Positions 48,301 through 59,760 of a DNA stretch of 64,000 nt are shown one piece after another. The stretch is from assembly GCA_905221615.1 (NCBI GenBank), contig CAJNDT010000147.1, positions 528,501 through 592,500 on the forward strand, given 5' to 3'. The notes under the pieces are model-generated. The model made no database searches and was not told the DNA's origin. It saw nothing but the letters and a program-made list of their open reading frames with translations. Both the position numbers and the translations under genes were made by a program. The first letter of the stretch is position 1; each line of letters opens with the position of its first letter. This stretch comes from Symbiodinium sp. CCMP2592. Lineage: Eukaryota; Sar; Dinophyceae; Suessiales; Symbiodiniaceae.

Positions 48301-48765
48301 GAAACTCAATTGAGAGAGGAGGAATAAAGGAAGAGGACAACTAGTCTAGAAGTAGACATGAGGGAGCTGGAATGAGACTAAGAGAATGAAAGTAGCACGT
48401 TTCAAATAGGAGGACAGGGGGCGGAGAGAGCAGGAGTATGTGCAGGGTCAGTTTGACATTAGGAGTCGGAGGACAGGAATATGCGAACAAAAAACGGGGA
48501 GTTCGACTAGTTGAAAAGGAGCCACACATTGGGAGTAGGAGAGGAGGAAGGCAAGAGTAAAGATTAGGAGAAAAGGAGTAAAAGAGAAGTGCCAGGAGAA
48601 GGCGGATAGGAGAGTGGGAGTAAAATAATGCCATCTTACTAGCCTGTTATGTTAGTCTACTAATCTCCTAATCTTGCACTCCTATATACCTACTCCTAGT
48701 CTCCGATTATTACACTTACTTTCCTGCTCTGCCTCTCTTATTAACCTACTATCTCTCTTTTGGAA

Positions 48766-51700
48766 AAAGAAAAACTGTTTAACCATTTCAAAACGGTTGA
48801 AATGGATAAAAGTCTTGCTCCTGGGTTTTTGGGGGAAGCCCACAGTATTAAAAATGGTTGAAACGGTTGAAATGGTTGAAATGGATAAAGATTTTAACCA
48901 TTTCAACCATTTCAACCGTTTCAAAATGGTTGAAATGGATAAAATTCTTGCTCCTGGGTTTTTGGGGGAAGCCCACAGTATTAAAAATGGTTGAAACGGT
49001 TGAAATGGTTGAAATGGTTGAAATGGATAAAGATTTTAACCATTTCAACCATTTCAACCGTTTCAAAATGGTTGAAATGGTTGAAACGGATAAAATTCTT
49101 GCTCCTGGGTTTTTGGGGGAAGCCCACAGTATTAAAAATGGTTGAAACGGTTGAAATGGTTGAAATGGTTAAAGTTTTTATCCATTTCAACCATTTCAAC
49201 CGTTTCGAAATGGTTGAAATGGATGAAATGGATGAACTTTTTAACCATTTCATCTATTTCAACCGTTTCAACCATTTCAACCATTTCAAATCCTTTTGCC
49301 TTTGTCCGAGGGCCAGGATTTTTTTAACCATTTCAACCATTTCGAAATGGTTGAAATGGATGAAATGGATGAAATTCTTGGCCCTGAACTCCCGCAGAAG
49401 CCCAAAACATTAAAAATGGTTGAAATGGTTGAAATGGTTGAAACGGTTGAAATGGTTAAAGTTTTTATCCATTTCAACCATTTCAACCGTTTCAAAATGG
49501 TTGAAATGGATGAAATGGATGAACTTTTTAACCATTTCATCTATTTCACCGTTTCAACCATTTCAACCATTTCAAATCCTTTTGCCTTTGTCCGAGGTCC
49601 AGGATTTTTTAACCATTTTCAACCATTTCAACCATTTCGAAATGGTTGAAATGGATGAAATGGATGAAATTCTTGCCCCTGAACTCCCGGAGAAGCCCAA
49701 AACATTAAAAATGGTTGAAATGGTTGAAACGGTTGAAATGGTTAAAGTTTTTATCCATTTCAACCATTTCAGCCGTTTTGAAATGGTTGAAATGGTTGAA
49801 ATGGATGAACTTTTTAACCATTTCATCTATTTCAATGTGAAATGAAATGGATGAAATTCTTGCCCCTGAACTCCCGGAGAAGCCCAAAACATTAAAAATG
49901 GTTGAAATGGTTGAAACGGTTGAAATGGTTAAAGTTTTTATCCATTTCAACCATTTCAACCGTTTTGAAATGGTTGAAATGGATGAAGGATGAACTTTTT
50001 AACCATTTCATCTATTTCAACCGTTTCAACCAGTTCAACCATTTCAAATCCTTTTAACCATTTCATCTATTTCAACCGTTTCAACCATTTCAACCATTTC
50101 AAATCCTTTTGCCTTTGCCCGAGGGCCAGGATTTTTTAACCATTTCAACCATTGCAACCATTTCGATTTTGTTGAAATGGATGAAATGGATGAAATTCTT
50201 GCCCCTGAACTCCCGGAGAAGCCCAAAACATTAAAAATGGTTGAAATGGTTGAAACGGTTGAAATGGTTAAAGTTTTTATCCAGTTCAACCATTTCAACC
50301 GTTTTGAAATGGTTGAAATGGATGAAATGGATCAACTTTTTAACCATTTCATTTATTTCAACCGTTTCAACCATTTCAACCATTTGAAATCCTTGTGCCT
50401 TTGTCCGAGGGCCAGGATTTTTTTTTTAACCATTTCAACCATTTCAACCATTTCGAAATGGTTGAAATGGATGAAATTCTTGGCCCTGAACTCCCGCAGA
50501 AGCCCAAAACATTAAAAATGGTTGAAATGGTTGAAATGGTTGAAACGGTTGAAATGGTTAAAGTTTTTTATCCATTTCAACCATTTCAACCATTTCGAAA
50601 TGGTTGAAATGGATGAANNNNNNNNNNNNNNNNNNNNNNNNNNNNNNNNNNNNNNNNNNNNNNNNNNNNNNNNNNNNNNNNNNNNNNNNNNNNNNNNNNN
50701 NNNNNNNNNNNNNNNNNTCTTGCTCCTGGGTTTTTGGGGGAAGCCCACAGTATTAAAAATGGTTGAAACGGTTGAAATGGTTGAAATGGTTGAAATGGTT
50801 GAAATGGATAAAGATTTTAACCATTTCAACCATTTCAACCGTTTCAAAATGGTTGAAATGGATAAAATTCTTGCTCCTGGGTTTTTGGGGGAAGCCCACA
50901 GTATTAAAAATGGTTGAAACGGTTGAAATGGTTGAAATGGTTGAAATGGATAAAGATTTTAACCATTTCAACCATTTCAACCGTTTCAAAATGGTTGAAA
51001 TGGTTGAAACGGATAAAATTCTTGCTCCTGGGTTTTTGGGGGAAGCCCACAGTATTAAAAATGGTTGAAACGGTTGAAATGGTTGAAATGGTTAAAGTTT
51101 TTATCCGTTTCAACCATTTCAACCATTTCGAAATGGTTGAAATGGATGAAATGGATGAACTTTTTAACCATTTCATCTATTTCAACCGTTTCAACCATTT
51201 CAACCATTTCAAACCCTTTTGCCTTTGTCCGAGGGCCAGGATTTTTTAACCATTTCAACCATTTCAACCATTTCGAAATGGATGAAATGGATGAAATTCT
51301 TGGCCCTGAACTCCCGCAGAAGCCCAAAACATTAAATATTGTTGAAATGGTTGAAACGGTTGAAATGGTTAAAGTTTTTATCCATTTCAACCATTTCAAC
51401 CGTTTCGAAATGGTTGAAATGGATGAAATGGATGAACTTTTTAACCATTTCATCTATTTCAACCGTTTCAACCATTTCAAATCCTTTTGCCTTTGTCCGA
51501 GGGCCAGGATTTTTTAACCATTTCAACCATTTCAACCATTTCGAAATGGTTGAAATGGATGAAATTAGTGAAGTTCTTGGCCCTGAACTCCCGCAGAAGC
51601 CCAAAACATTAAACATGGTTGAAATGGTTGAAAGGGTTGAAACGGTTGAAATGGTTAAAGTTTTCATCCATTTCAACCATTTCAACCATTTCGAAATGGT

Positions 51701-53806
51701 TGAAATGGATGAACTTTTTAACCATTTCATCTATTTCAACCGTTTCAACCATTTCAACCATTTCAAATCCTTTTGCCTTTGTCCGAGGGCCAGGATTTTT
51801 TAACCATTTCAACCATTTCGAAATGGTTGAAATGGATGGAATGGATGAACTTTTTAACCATTTCATCTATTTCAACCGTTTCAACCGTTTCAACCATTTC
51901 AAATCCTTTTGCCTTTGTCCGAGGGCCAGGATTTTTTTTAACCATTTCAACCATTTCAACCATTTCGAAATGGTTGAAATGGATGAAATTCTTGGCCCTG
52001 AACTCCCGCAGAAGCCCAAAACATTAAAAATGTTGAAATGGTTGAAACGGTTGAAATGGTTAAAGTTTTATCCATTTCAACCATTTCAACCGTTTCGAAA
52101 TGGTTGAAATGGATGAAATGGATGAACTTTTTAACCATTTCATCTATTTCAACCGTTTCAACCATTTCAACCATTTCAAATCCTTTTGCCTTTGTCCGAG
52201 GGCCAGGATTTTTTTAACCATTTCAACCATTTCAACCATTTCGAAATGGTTGAAATGGATGAAATGGATGAAATTCTTGGCCCTGAACTCCCGCAGAAGC
52301 CCAAAACATTAAAAATGGTTGAAATGGTTGAAACGGTTGAAATGGTTAAAGTTTTTATCCATTTCAACCATTTCAACCATTTCGAAATGGTTGAAATGGA
52401 TGAAATGGATGAACTTTTTAACCATTTCATCTATTTCAACCGTTTCAACCATTTCAACCATTTCAAATCCTTTTGCCTTTGTCCGAGGGCCAGGATTTTT
52501 TAACCATTTCAACCATTTCGAAATGGTTGAAATGGATGAAATGGATGAAATTCTTGGCCCTGAACTCCCGCAGAAGCCCAAAACATTAAAAATGGTTGAA
52601 ATGGTTGAAACGGTTGAAATGGTTAAAGTTTTTATCCATTTCAACCATTTCGAAATGTTGAAATGGATGAAAGGACTTTCATCTATTTCAACCGTTTCAT
52701 TTCAACCATTTCAAATCCTTTTGCCTTTGTCCGAGGGCCAGGATTTTTTAACCATTTCAACCATTTCAACCATTTCGAAATGGTTGAAATGGATGAAATG
52801 GATGAACTTTTTAACCATTTCATCTATTTCAACCGTTTCAACCATTTCAACCATTTCAATTCCTTTTGCCTTTGTCCGAGGGCCAGGATTTTTTAACCAT
52901 TTCAACCATTTCAACCATGAAATGGTTGAAATGGATGAAATGGTTGAAATTCTTGGCCCTGAACTCCCGCAGAAGCCCAAAACATTAAAAATGGTTGAAA
53001 TGGTTGAAATGGTTGAATCGGTTGAAATGGTTAAAGTTTTTATCCATTTCAACCATTTCAACCGTTTTGAAATGGTTGAAATGGATGAAATGGATGAACT
53101 TTTTAACCATTTCATCTATTTCAACCGTTTCAACCATTTCAACCATTTGAAATCCTTTTGCCTTTGTCCGAGGGCCAGGATTTTTTAACCATTTCAACCA
53201 TTTCAACCATTTCGAAATGGTTGAAATGGATGAAATGGATGAAATTCTTGGCCCTGAACTCCCGCAGAAGCCCAAAACATTAAAAATGGTTGAAATGGTT
53301 GAAATGGTTGAAACGGTTGAAATGGTTAAAGTTTTTATCCATTTCAACCATTTCAACCATTTCGAAATGGTTGAAATGGATGAAATGGATGAACTTTTTA
53401 ACCATTTCATCTATTTCAACCGTTTCAACCATTTCAAATCCTTTTGCCTTTGTCCGAGGGCCAGGATTTTTTAACCATTTCAACCATTTCAACCATTTCG
53501 AAATGGTTGAAATGGATGAAATGGATGAAATTCTTGGCCCTGAACTCCCGCAGAAGCCCAAAACATTAAAAATGGTTGAAATGGTTGAAACGGTTGAAAT
53601 GGTTAAAGTTTTTATCCATTTCAACCATTTCAACCGTTTTGAAATGGTTGAAATGGATGAACTTTTTAACCATTTCATTTATTTCAACCGTTTCAACCAT
53701 TTCAACCATTTCAAATCCTTTTGCCTTTGTCCGAGGGCCAGGATTTTTTAACCATTTCAACCATTTCGAAATGGTTGAAATGGATGAAATGGATAAACTT
53801 TTTGCT
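48766..53806. repeat. Higher-order satellite built on GGTTGAAAT in both orientations
   Basis: Runs of (GGTTGAAAT)n and its complement (TTTCAACCA)n alternate over 5 kb, with GGATGAAAT and GGTTGAAAC variants. Runs are separated by two recurring spacers: A, 'CTTGGCCCTGAACTCCCGC..CCCAAAACATT', and B, 'CCTTTTGCCTTTGTCCGAGGG..CAGGATTTTTT'. They recur about every 277-290 bp. A variant spacer A' ('CTTGCTCCTGGGTTTTTGG..CCCACAGTATT') recurs every 130-150 bp at 48810-49140 and 50718-51060. Adjacent opposite runs can form long hairpins. The 9-bp period keeps frames open on both strands, giving artefact proteins of up to 289 residues (KWLKWLK, EMVEMVE, NHFNHF); these are not genes. Confidence 0.93.
50618..50717. 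other. Assembly gap of 100 N
   Basis: Exactly 100 N inside the GGTTGAAAT satellite. The round number suggests a placeholder, so the true length is unknown. Confidence 0.98.
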
Positions 53807-54230
53807 GCAAATACTAGCACTACTAGTTTTAGTTACTACTGATAACTATACAAGTCTTACTGTTCCCTTCTGGTACTAACCTTCTGGTAGTAACACTGCT
53901 AATACCGATGCTAGTACTATCCCGAGCGTATACTCACATAGACCCTAAAGGTCTATGCCACTTAGGGCTTATAGGTCTACTTGGCGCGTTTTGGCGTTCC
54001 TTTGCACGAAACCTAGTATGGATACCACAAATTTCTGTGCTGAAACCTGTTTGGGCAGGTGGCAAGCTCGAGGGGTGTTCGGGCATAGGCTTGAAGCCGC
54101 AATTTTTTTGTCTTTGCAAGGTCCTAAAACCTAAAACCTGACGACCGACGCCTACAGAAGGGGATGCCTTGACACCCTGAGCTTAGAGCTTGGGTTGTAT
54201 AGTAAGAGACAGGGAATATGGTATTATTAC
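53807..54230. other. Spacer after the satellite
   Basis: A short ACTACTAGT-like stretch lies at 53816-53925. The remainder has no supported gene. Confidence 0.5.
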
Positions 54231-54335
54231 TACTGTTGATGATATAAACCCTGCATTACCTTAAGGACCCTAAACTATGGGATCTATGGTATATTCCTTA
54301 TTATGGGTAATGCAGGATTTATATCATCAACCGTA
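54231..54335. mobile_element. Foldback family A, copy 3
   Basis: TACTGTTGATGATATAAACC to GATTTATATCATCAACCGTA, 105 bp. The core CCTTAAGGACCCTAAACTATGG..ATTCCTTATTATGGG matches the other copies. Confidence 0.9.
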
Positions 54336-55158
54336 TTGTTACTAGGGGGAGAACCCATGCCTTGTTCAGCGCAGCCATACCGGGTTTGTCTTTGAACCTG
54401 GGCGGCTCAGGTGTTATTTGGGCAGAGGTTGATGGAAGTCCCTAAATTTTGCACTCTCCGAAGCCCAGACCGTAGTTGAGGGCTTCGTTTAGCTTCGGGC
54501 GTCGGCAGGGATTGACAGTTGAGGCTTGGAGGCTCTTGATGGACATTTCAGAGGCCAATCCTCCCACAGCACCACTCGCTTCCAACTGTTCAAAGTGTTC
54601 AAAGGAAAAAACAAAAATAGCCAAAGCCGGCTCGGGGGTCCTTTCAAAAGCTTTTACACAGCCTTCTGAGAACGACCCAAAGCTCTCTAATACCCTTCCA
54701 GGGACCCTTTGTAAGAATCCTCTTAAGGAACCTTTTCCCCAAACCCCCCAACCCAATTACACTTTGCAGCAGAGGAAGCAATTTGACACTTCCGAAGACC
54801 TCATTGCAGCGTGCGCCGACGCATTCGGATGCGTCATATCCAAAGAGGTCCTTCCAAGACTTCACGTTTTCGGGCTGAGGGCGTAGGGGGTGGGAGTTCT
54901 ACGGGGTTCTAGGGCTGATAGGGCGTAGGATTTCCGGTTTTGGGGTGTAGGTGTTAGGATTGTAGGGCTTAGTGCTGGGGTTTCTGGTTATGACTATAAC
55001 TTGCCTGGTTGTGCGCCGTATGGTGGTTTGTGCCGGTTGCTGAGGGTGCCGTGATTGCTGCTGACATGCTAAACTGCGATCCTGCCGTCAGTACAGCTCA
55101 GTACCCGGATAAACTTGAAGCACACCTATGATTCTGGACGGATGTTACTGTGAGTCAT
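54336..55158. other. Spacer with an open frame of doubtful meaning
   Basis: A 136-codon + strand frame (54476-54886) has mixed composition and no family-like motif. A GTTTAGG-like patch follows at 54888-54985. No gene is called. Confidence 0.4.
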
Positions 55159-55263
55159 GTAGGGGCCTTCATAATTGGAATAGGGTTTGGGGGTTATAGT
55201 ATACTATAACTTTAATGAGGAACCCCAAAAGAAAACCCTATTCCAATTATTAAGGCCCCTACA
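55159..55263. mobile_element. Foldback family D, copy with good arms
   Basis: Left GTAGGGGCCTTCATAATTGG plus AATAGGGTTT and right AAACCCTATTCCAATTAT plus TAAGGCCCCTAC pair. The loop contains TATAGTATACTATA. The element at 32060-32163 is a diverged relative. Confidence 0.8.
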
Positions 55264-55585
55264 GTACGAGCCTCAACTTGGCAGTCCCATAGTGACCTGG
55301 TTTACTTGAAAAGCGGTCACCTCAGTGGGACTGATGTCTCCAACAAGGCAATTTGAGGCCTACTTGTCGGGTATCATGGGGAACTAAAGGTTAACCTTTC
55401 TGGTTATATAGGGATTATATCGGGACTACACTGCCCAAAAAAGGTTAAAGGCTACCTACTCGACTGCCAAGGAACAACACATCAAGTCTCTTGGTAATGG
55501 CAGGCTGTTAACAAGGGGCCCCCTGTCGAAATTCACACATTCCGCAATTCTCTCCCGGAGAGGCTGTTGCTCGTCTTGTAAGCTT

Positions 55586-55694
55586 CCCAGAGAGCCCAAT
55601 ACCCCTTAATTAAGGAATATGGCTTAAATTATATAGGGCTTCATATTATGATTTAAGCTATATTCCTTAATTAAGGGGCATTGGGCTCTCTGGG
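55586..55694. mobile_element. Foldback element E (CCCAGAGAGCCCAATrCC termini)
   Basis: The arms are about 50 bp: CCCAGAGAGCCCAATACCCC..TTAATTAAGGAATATGG against its complement, ending CTCTCTGGG. Only a few mismatches and a short loop (near AGGGCTTCAT). Confidence 0.85.
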
Positions 55695-56543
55695 TTCCGG
55701 AAAAGAAGAGCAGATGCTTGTACGTTCGGGCCCAAGCCTTTCTTCACTTCCTCCATTCTCTCGTTCTGCCTCGTCAAGTTGAGGCCTAGACATATAAACA
55801 CCCTGAACCCCTAAAAACCTAAACTCCTAAACCCTGAAACCCCGCAAACCCTAACCCTAGACCCTGAACCCTTTCAATATACGTGTTCAACCCACGTCGT
55901 ACACATCTCGGAGTGGGTTGCCTAAAGGGTCCAAGTACCCGTGCAGCCCCCCAATGGGTACTGGTGGTTGGGTAGCTAAGTATCTGCTGTTTGGGCACTA
56001 GACCATTTATGATGATAGGTAGGCTGTGGTCCAGGAAGGACATTGTCTACCTGCAACCCGAAAACATTACAGTTCTACAGGACATCGTCAACCCCAAATT
56101 CTGGATTAAAAAAACCTACTCGGCCCTACTCCCACAAACAAGCCGAAATACACCAAACCCAAAACCTTGAACTCCTAAACCAAAGGGACACTAAAGCTCC
56201 TGGAACCCTTTGCTGACATACTGAATCATGAAGCTTCTTGTCTTCGCATCGCAGATCAGGAAGCTATCTGTGTCCTTCCAAGGGTCGGTGGATTCTCGGT
56301 ATTTGTTTAGGGTTTAGGGTTCGGGCCCCTTTGAAATTCAACAACACTTGAGGTTTCGCGTTGCAGGGGGGGGAGGGTTAGGGTTTCAGGGTGTCTATTA
56401 TAGTTGAGGTCTAGGCGTCTTCAGGGAGCGCAGGGTGTCAGGAGCCCTCCAGACAAATCCCAGAAAGTCGCAAGGGTCTGTCATGAACCATGGGTACTTG
56501 TCCAAAGCAACATAGAAATTCCTACCAAAGAAACCCTGGTTTC
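55695..56543. repeat. CCCTAAA/TTTAGGG words in gene-free DNA
   Basis: CCTAAAC(T)CCTAAACCCTGAAACCC lies at 55811-55870 and GTTTAGGGTTTAGGG at 56305-56320. No gene is supported. Confidence 0.6.
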
Positions 56544-56659
56544 TACCCCAAAGGGTCCTATGTACTCTTATGGGGGATACTTCCCTAAGTCATAGTAGTA
56601 ACTCCTTATATGGAAACCCCTACATTCTACTATATTTGTTACAAAGGACCCTTTGGGTA
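56544..56659. mobile_element. Foldback family C, copy 1 (CCCAAAGGGTCC termini)
   Basis: TACCCCAAAGGGTCCTATGTAC on the left pairs with AAAGGACCCTTTGGGTA on the right. The interior shares 'CCTACATTCTA(C/T)ATA' with copy 2 at 57341, in the opposite orientation. Confidence 0.78.
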
Positions 56660-56712
56660 CAAAGTGGGCCCTTAGGAGCCTATAGGGTTCCCGGATTATT
56701 CTTATAGGATCC

Positions 56713-56944
56713 TTAAGGGGGGGTGGTTCAAGGGGGGAGGGTACTACGGTTGATGATATAAATCCTGCATTACCCTTAATAAGGAATATACCATAAATCC
56801 CATAGTTTAGGGTCCTTAAGGTAATGCAGGATTTATATCATCAACAGTAGGGAGCTTTGGGGAACCTTAGGGAAGCTTAGGGAGTATTGGGGAATAATGG
56901 GGATTACTAGGTTACCTACCCCCCTTGGACCACCCCCCCTTAAG
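56713..56944. mobile_element. Foldback host element carrying a nested family A insertion
   Basis: The outer arms TTAAGGGGGGGTGGTTCAAG and CTTGGACCACCCCCCCTTAA pair; inner GGGAGGGTAC and TACCTACCCCCC continue the pairing. Between them lies a complete family A copy (56745-56849), leaving a host of about 127 bp. This gives relative ages: host first, family A later. Confidence 0.82.
56745..56849. mobile_element. Foldback family A, copy 4 (nested, inverted interior)
   Basis: TACGGTTGATGATATAAATC to GATTTATATCATCAACAGTA, 105 bp. The asymmetric interior (ATTCCTTAT.. / ..CCTTAAGGACCCTAAACTATGG) is in the opposite orientation to copies 1-3. Confidence 0.9.
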
Positions 56945-57340
56945 GACATCCTAATTATTCGGAGCAGCCCGATTGACATGGGCTTTCAGCGACAAGCCCT
57001 CGAACAGACTTGTGCTTTGGGAAAGGATCTAAGACAGCTACATTACTGAACTACTGGACAAATCGTATAGCTTTCTGTGCGCGTGGACATATATATATAT
57101 ATATACATTGATGTATCAAGCTGTCAGTGCGCATGTGTGTGCACACACAAGTACATCTACAGAGTTCAGACGGTTTTCGTGGTTAAGGTATGAGAGGTTT
57201 TTCCGCTACATCCTGACGGCTGTTGCATCTGAATCTGAAGCTGCCCAAGTAAGTTCCTCCATTGAGCTCTCGTCGCACCTGCCGCGGGGTACCACCTGGG
57301 TATCAGCATTGCAGGCGATAAATACGCAGCGACCGTGCAT
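56945..57340. other. Spacer
   Basis: A TA run lies at 57090-57104. A 110-codon + strand open frame crosses from here into the next foldback and shows no family features. Confidence 0.45.
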
Positions 57341-57452
57341 TGCCCAAAGGGTCCAAAGCACCTATATGGTAGAATGTAGGGTTTCTATATTAGGAATTAC
57401 GATTATGATTTGGGAAAGTATTCCCCATAACAGTACCTAGGACCCTTTGGGT
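57341..57452. mobile_element. Foldback family C, copy 2
   Basis: TGCCCAAAGGGTCCAAAGCACC pairs with GGTACT..GGACCCTTTGGG. The interior 'TATGGTAGAATGTAGGGTTTC' is the complement of the corresponding part of copy 1. Confidence 0.75.
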
Positions 57453-57704
57453 TGTGCAGGTGTGTAGGGCGACGAGGTTCCATGGGGTTTAACGCAGTCA
57501 AGAGTTTGGGGTCCTTTCCTTGCTTCCCTTGAAGGCGTTAAAATCATCAATCATGGGGTCATGAACAGCAACCTTGGCTAAGCAAGCAGGAACTTCATGC
57601 GAAGCTCTAGGTATCGGGTCGCCGGACAAGCCCGACCTGGGAATCTCGTGGGTACTGCGACCTCCTATTGGGAAACCCGAACCAGAGAAGGACCCGCCAA
57701 GATC

Positions 57705-57842
57705 AAAGGGGAAAAGGAGGGACCCTTAATGGGGACCCCTACCCTATAATGAGCTGTATAATGGGTACATAATAGCTATAATACTAAGGGTATAAATTGT
57801 ATAAACCCAGGTCCTTATTAAGGGTCCCTCCTTTTACCCTTG
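57705..57842. mobile_element. Foldback element F (AAAAGGAGGGACCCTTAAT arms)
   Basis: AAGGGGAAAAGGAGGGACCC on the left pairs with GGGTCCCTCCTTTTACCCTT on the right. The interior is rich in TATAATG/GTATAA. Confidence 0.8.
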
Positions 57843-57991
57843 GACAAGAAACTGCAACCTACACTCGAACCCCTAAGGCCCAAACAGCCCCAACACTTCC
57901 GTGATCCGAAACCTCAAAGACCCTCGAATCCTAGAAGTCCATCAGTTTCCTAAACCCTGAACCCGAAACTCGCAAGACACCTTCATGAATT

Positions 57992-58106
57992 ATAGTAAGC
58001 CCCATAAAGTTGGAAACCTGATCAAGGCGAAATAGTGCTGGGATTCCCTATGCGTGACTCTTAAGGATTGAGGCTAAGGGGTTTCCAACTTTTGGGGTTC
58101 TACTGT
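57992..58106. mobile_element. Foldback element G (GCCCCATAAAGTTGGAAACC arms)
   Basis: The left arm pairs with GGTTTCCAACTTTTGGGGTTC. The loop is about 65 bp and non-coding. Confidence 0.75.
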
Positions 58107-59760
58107 ATCCTATTGTTGCCAGTTGCATGTTTTACATCAACTAGTGTCAGACGGTTCCAAAACCCTTTACCTAAGCAAACTACCCTGAATTGGGCTTGCA
58201 CAGAGCTTTGGATCCTACTGTAGGACTTAGGGCACGGAAGTGTATGCACGCGTTTGGCATTCCGGGGATAGGATTTATCTATTGCAGGCTTTCTCTGCTT
58301 TTTGCTATCATAGACTGTTGTTGATGATTGCCGTCAGGCTAAGAGAGTTTCGGGTTTGTGGGCTTAATGACTGGTCCGAACCAAGGGCATTCCGACACCT
58401 GGAATGACCGAAAATTCCAGAGCTCACAATACATTGATACTGTTGATGGGCACAATCCTCTGTCATGACCAGAACGAGTCGTACTTCCCGTGCCCCGCGG
58501 AAAACCACCCGAGCTTGGGGTTATGGCTGTTCGGAGAGTAACTTCGGCCCAAGCCGCGGCTGACGGGACCCGAAGGCTTTGCCGGGCGATTCCCACTAAG
58601 AGAGCCCTTAAGCCCAGCGGGCTGCGGGATCTCGACACTGATGAAGCAGATCTGTGGCTTCGAGTCTCAGGTCGATGGGCTAGGATTCAGCGGTTGTTTC
58701 TTGGTTTAGAGAGGATTTTTTTAAGGGTTTAAAGGGTTTAGGGTTTGCTTCTTTTTAACGCACCTTTTCCTATCCGCCGCAGTTGTTGGTTAGGAATGCC
58801 TATTAGGCTGAGGCTTCTGTGCTGGCTGACTCTCCTCAGGGATTCAACCGCCAGGGTTTAGGGTTTAGGGTTTTGTTTTGGGCTCAAGCTTCAGGGGGAG
58901 GCTCAGGATACTCGATCAGGGAGACGATCGACAACGGCATAGGAGCCTGACCACAACCCCTTACAGTCCCTTTCATTTATATACCATAGCTTCCCAGAGA
59001 GATCTATACTATTTCTAAACCCTAAACCCGACCATCATCTGCCGCAGCACTCAACCCCAGGATCTGCTAGAAGCCAAACTCGACTACAACTATATACCTC
59101 CAAGATGCTCTCAGGCCCCCTATCATGCAGCAGGCCTAATTGTAGACTTTTCCAACAAAGCCACAGGGGTTTTAAGTATGTTTGTGCAACTATACAGGGC
59201 CGACAACAAAGTGATTCCCATTACTCATCGTTCAGACCAACATAATATTCACCAGCCGTTCAACCGTCTTAATGTTAGTTGCAGAAGCGACGGTTGGGGT
59301 GCCCCCGTGTGCTTGCCATCATGCCTCGAGTCACAGCAGCTACGACTGCCTAACCCTACTAAACCCTAAACCTTAAAAGCTCAACCCGAAACCACAAAAA
59401 AAATCAACCCTAAACCACACAAAAACTCAAAACCCACAACCCTAAACTCCTAAACCCCAAACAACTCTAAACCCTCAACCCTACACTCCTAAACCTAAAC
59501 CCTGAACCAACACGTGAGGTCCGAGCACTTGGAACATTAAGGTTCGGCTCATGTATCTAAGCAAAACCTATATTCAGGTATGATAATTTTACCGTTACAA
59601 ATTAGAGGGGCAGAAGAACCAAAGGTCTACATTACGATCGTTGTGTCGGGATCTCGCCCGTGGGATGTCCGGGGCAGGCTCCAGGTTCGGGAGTTCTGAA
59701 GTAAGCTTCTGGGACGCTGCAGGTATGCGAAGACCCTTGAACAAACATCTGTTCCCAAGC
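58107..59760. repeat. Gene-free DNA with short TTTAGGG arrays
   Basis: GGGTTTAGGGTTTAGGG occurs at 58855-58871, and degenerate CCCTAAAC words at 59354-59510 in the opposite sense. Several open frames under 100 codons carry no recognisable motif. Confidence 0.6.

Larger units (their letters stand above)
39105..48765. repeat. Macrosatellite of ~1.96-kb monomers (purine-rich half, pyrimidine-rich half)
   Basis: The landmark GCATCGAG occurs at 39113, 40444, 45961 and 47925. After removing the 3,552-bp insertion plus its 8-bp duplication, the last two intervals are about 1,957 and 1,964 bp. The first monomer lacks about 0.63 kb. Each monomer has a GTAGGAGT-rich (purine) first part and an ACTCCTAC-rich (pyrimidine) second part on the same strand. 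A block of over 400 bp including 39740-40063 recurs nearly unchanged at 41698-42021. The fourth monomer is truncated where the next satellite begins. Apparent Ser/Leu/Pro/Tyr-rich reading frames recur with the monomer and come from the CTCCTA composition; I do not call them genes. Confidence 0.88.

Noticed and set aside
48766..53806. Many long open frames on both strands (up to 289 codons; KWLKWLK, EMVEMVE, NHFNHF peptides).
   Set aside because: The 9-bp repeat has a period divisible by three, so frames stay open on both strands. There is no non-repeat protein content.
54476..54886. 136-codon + strand frame.
   Set aside because: No family-like motif, no splice partners, and a setting of repeats. 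It could be chance in GC-balanced DNA.
58876..58888. TTTTGGGCTCAAG, similar to the 3' part of the dinoflagellate spliced leader.
   Set aside because: It has one extra G, the upstream half is missing and no gene follows. Chance is likely.
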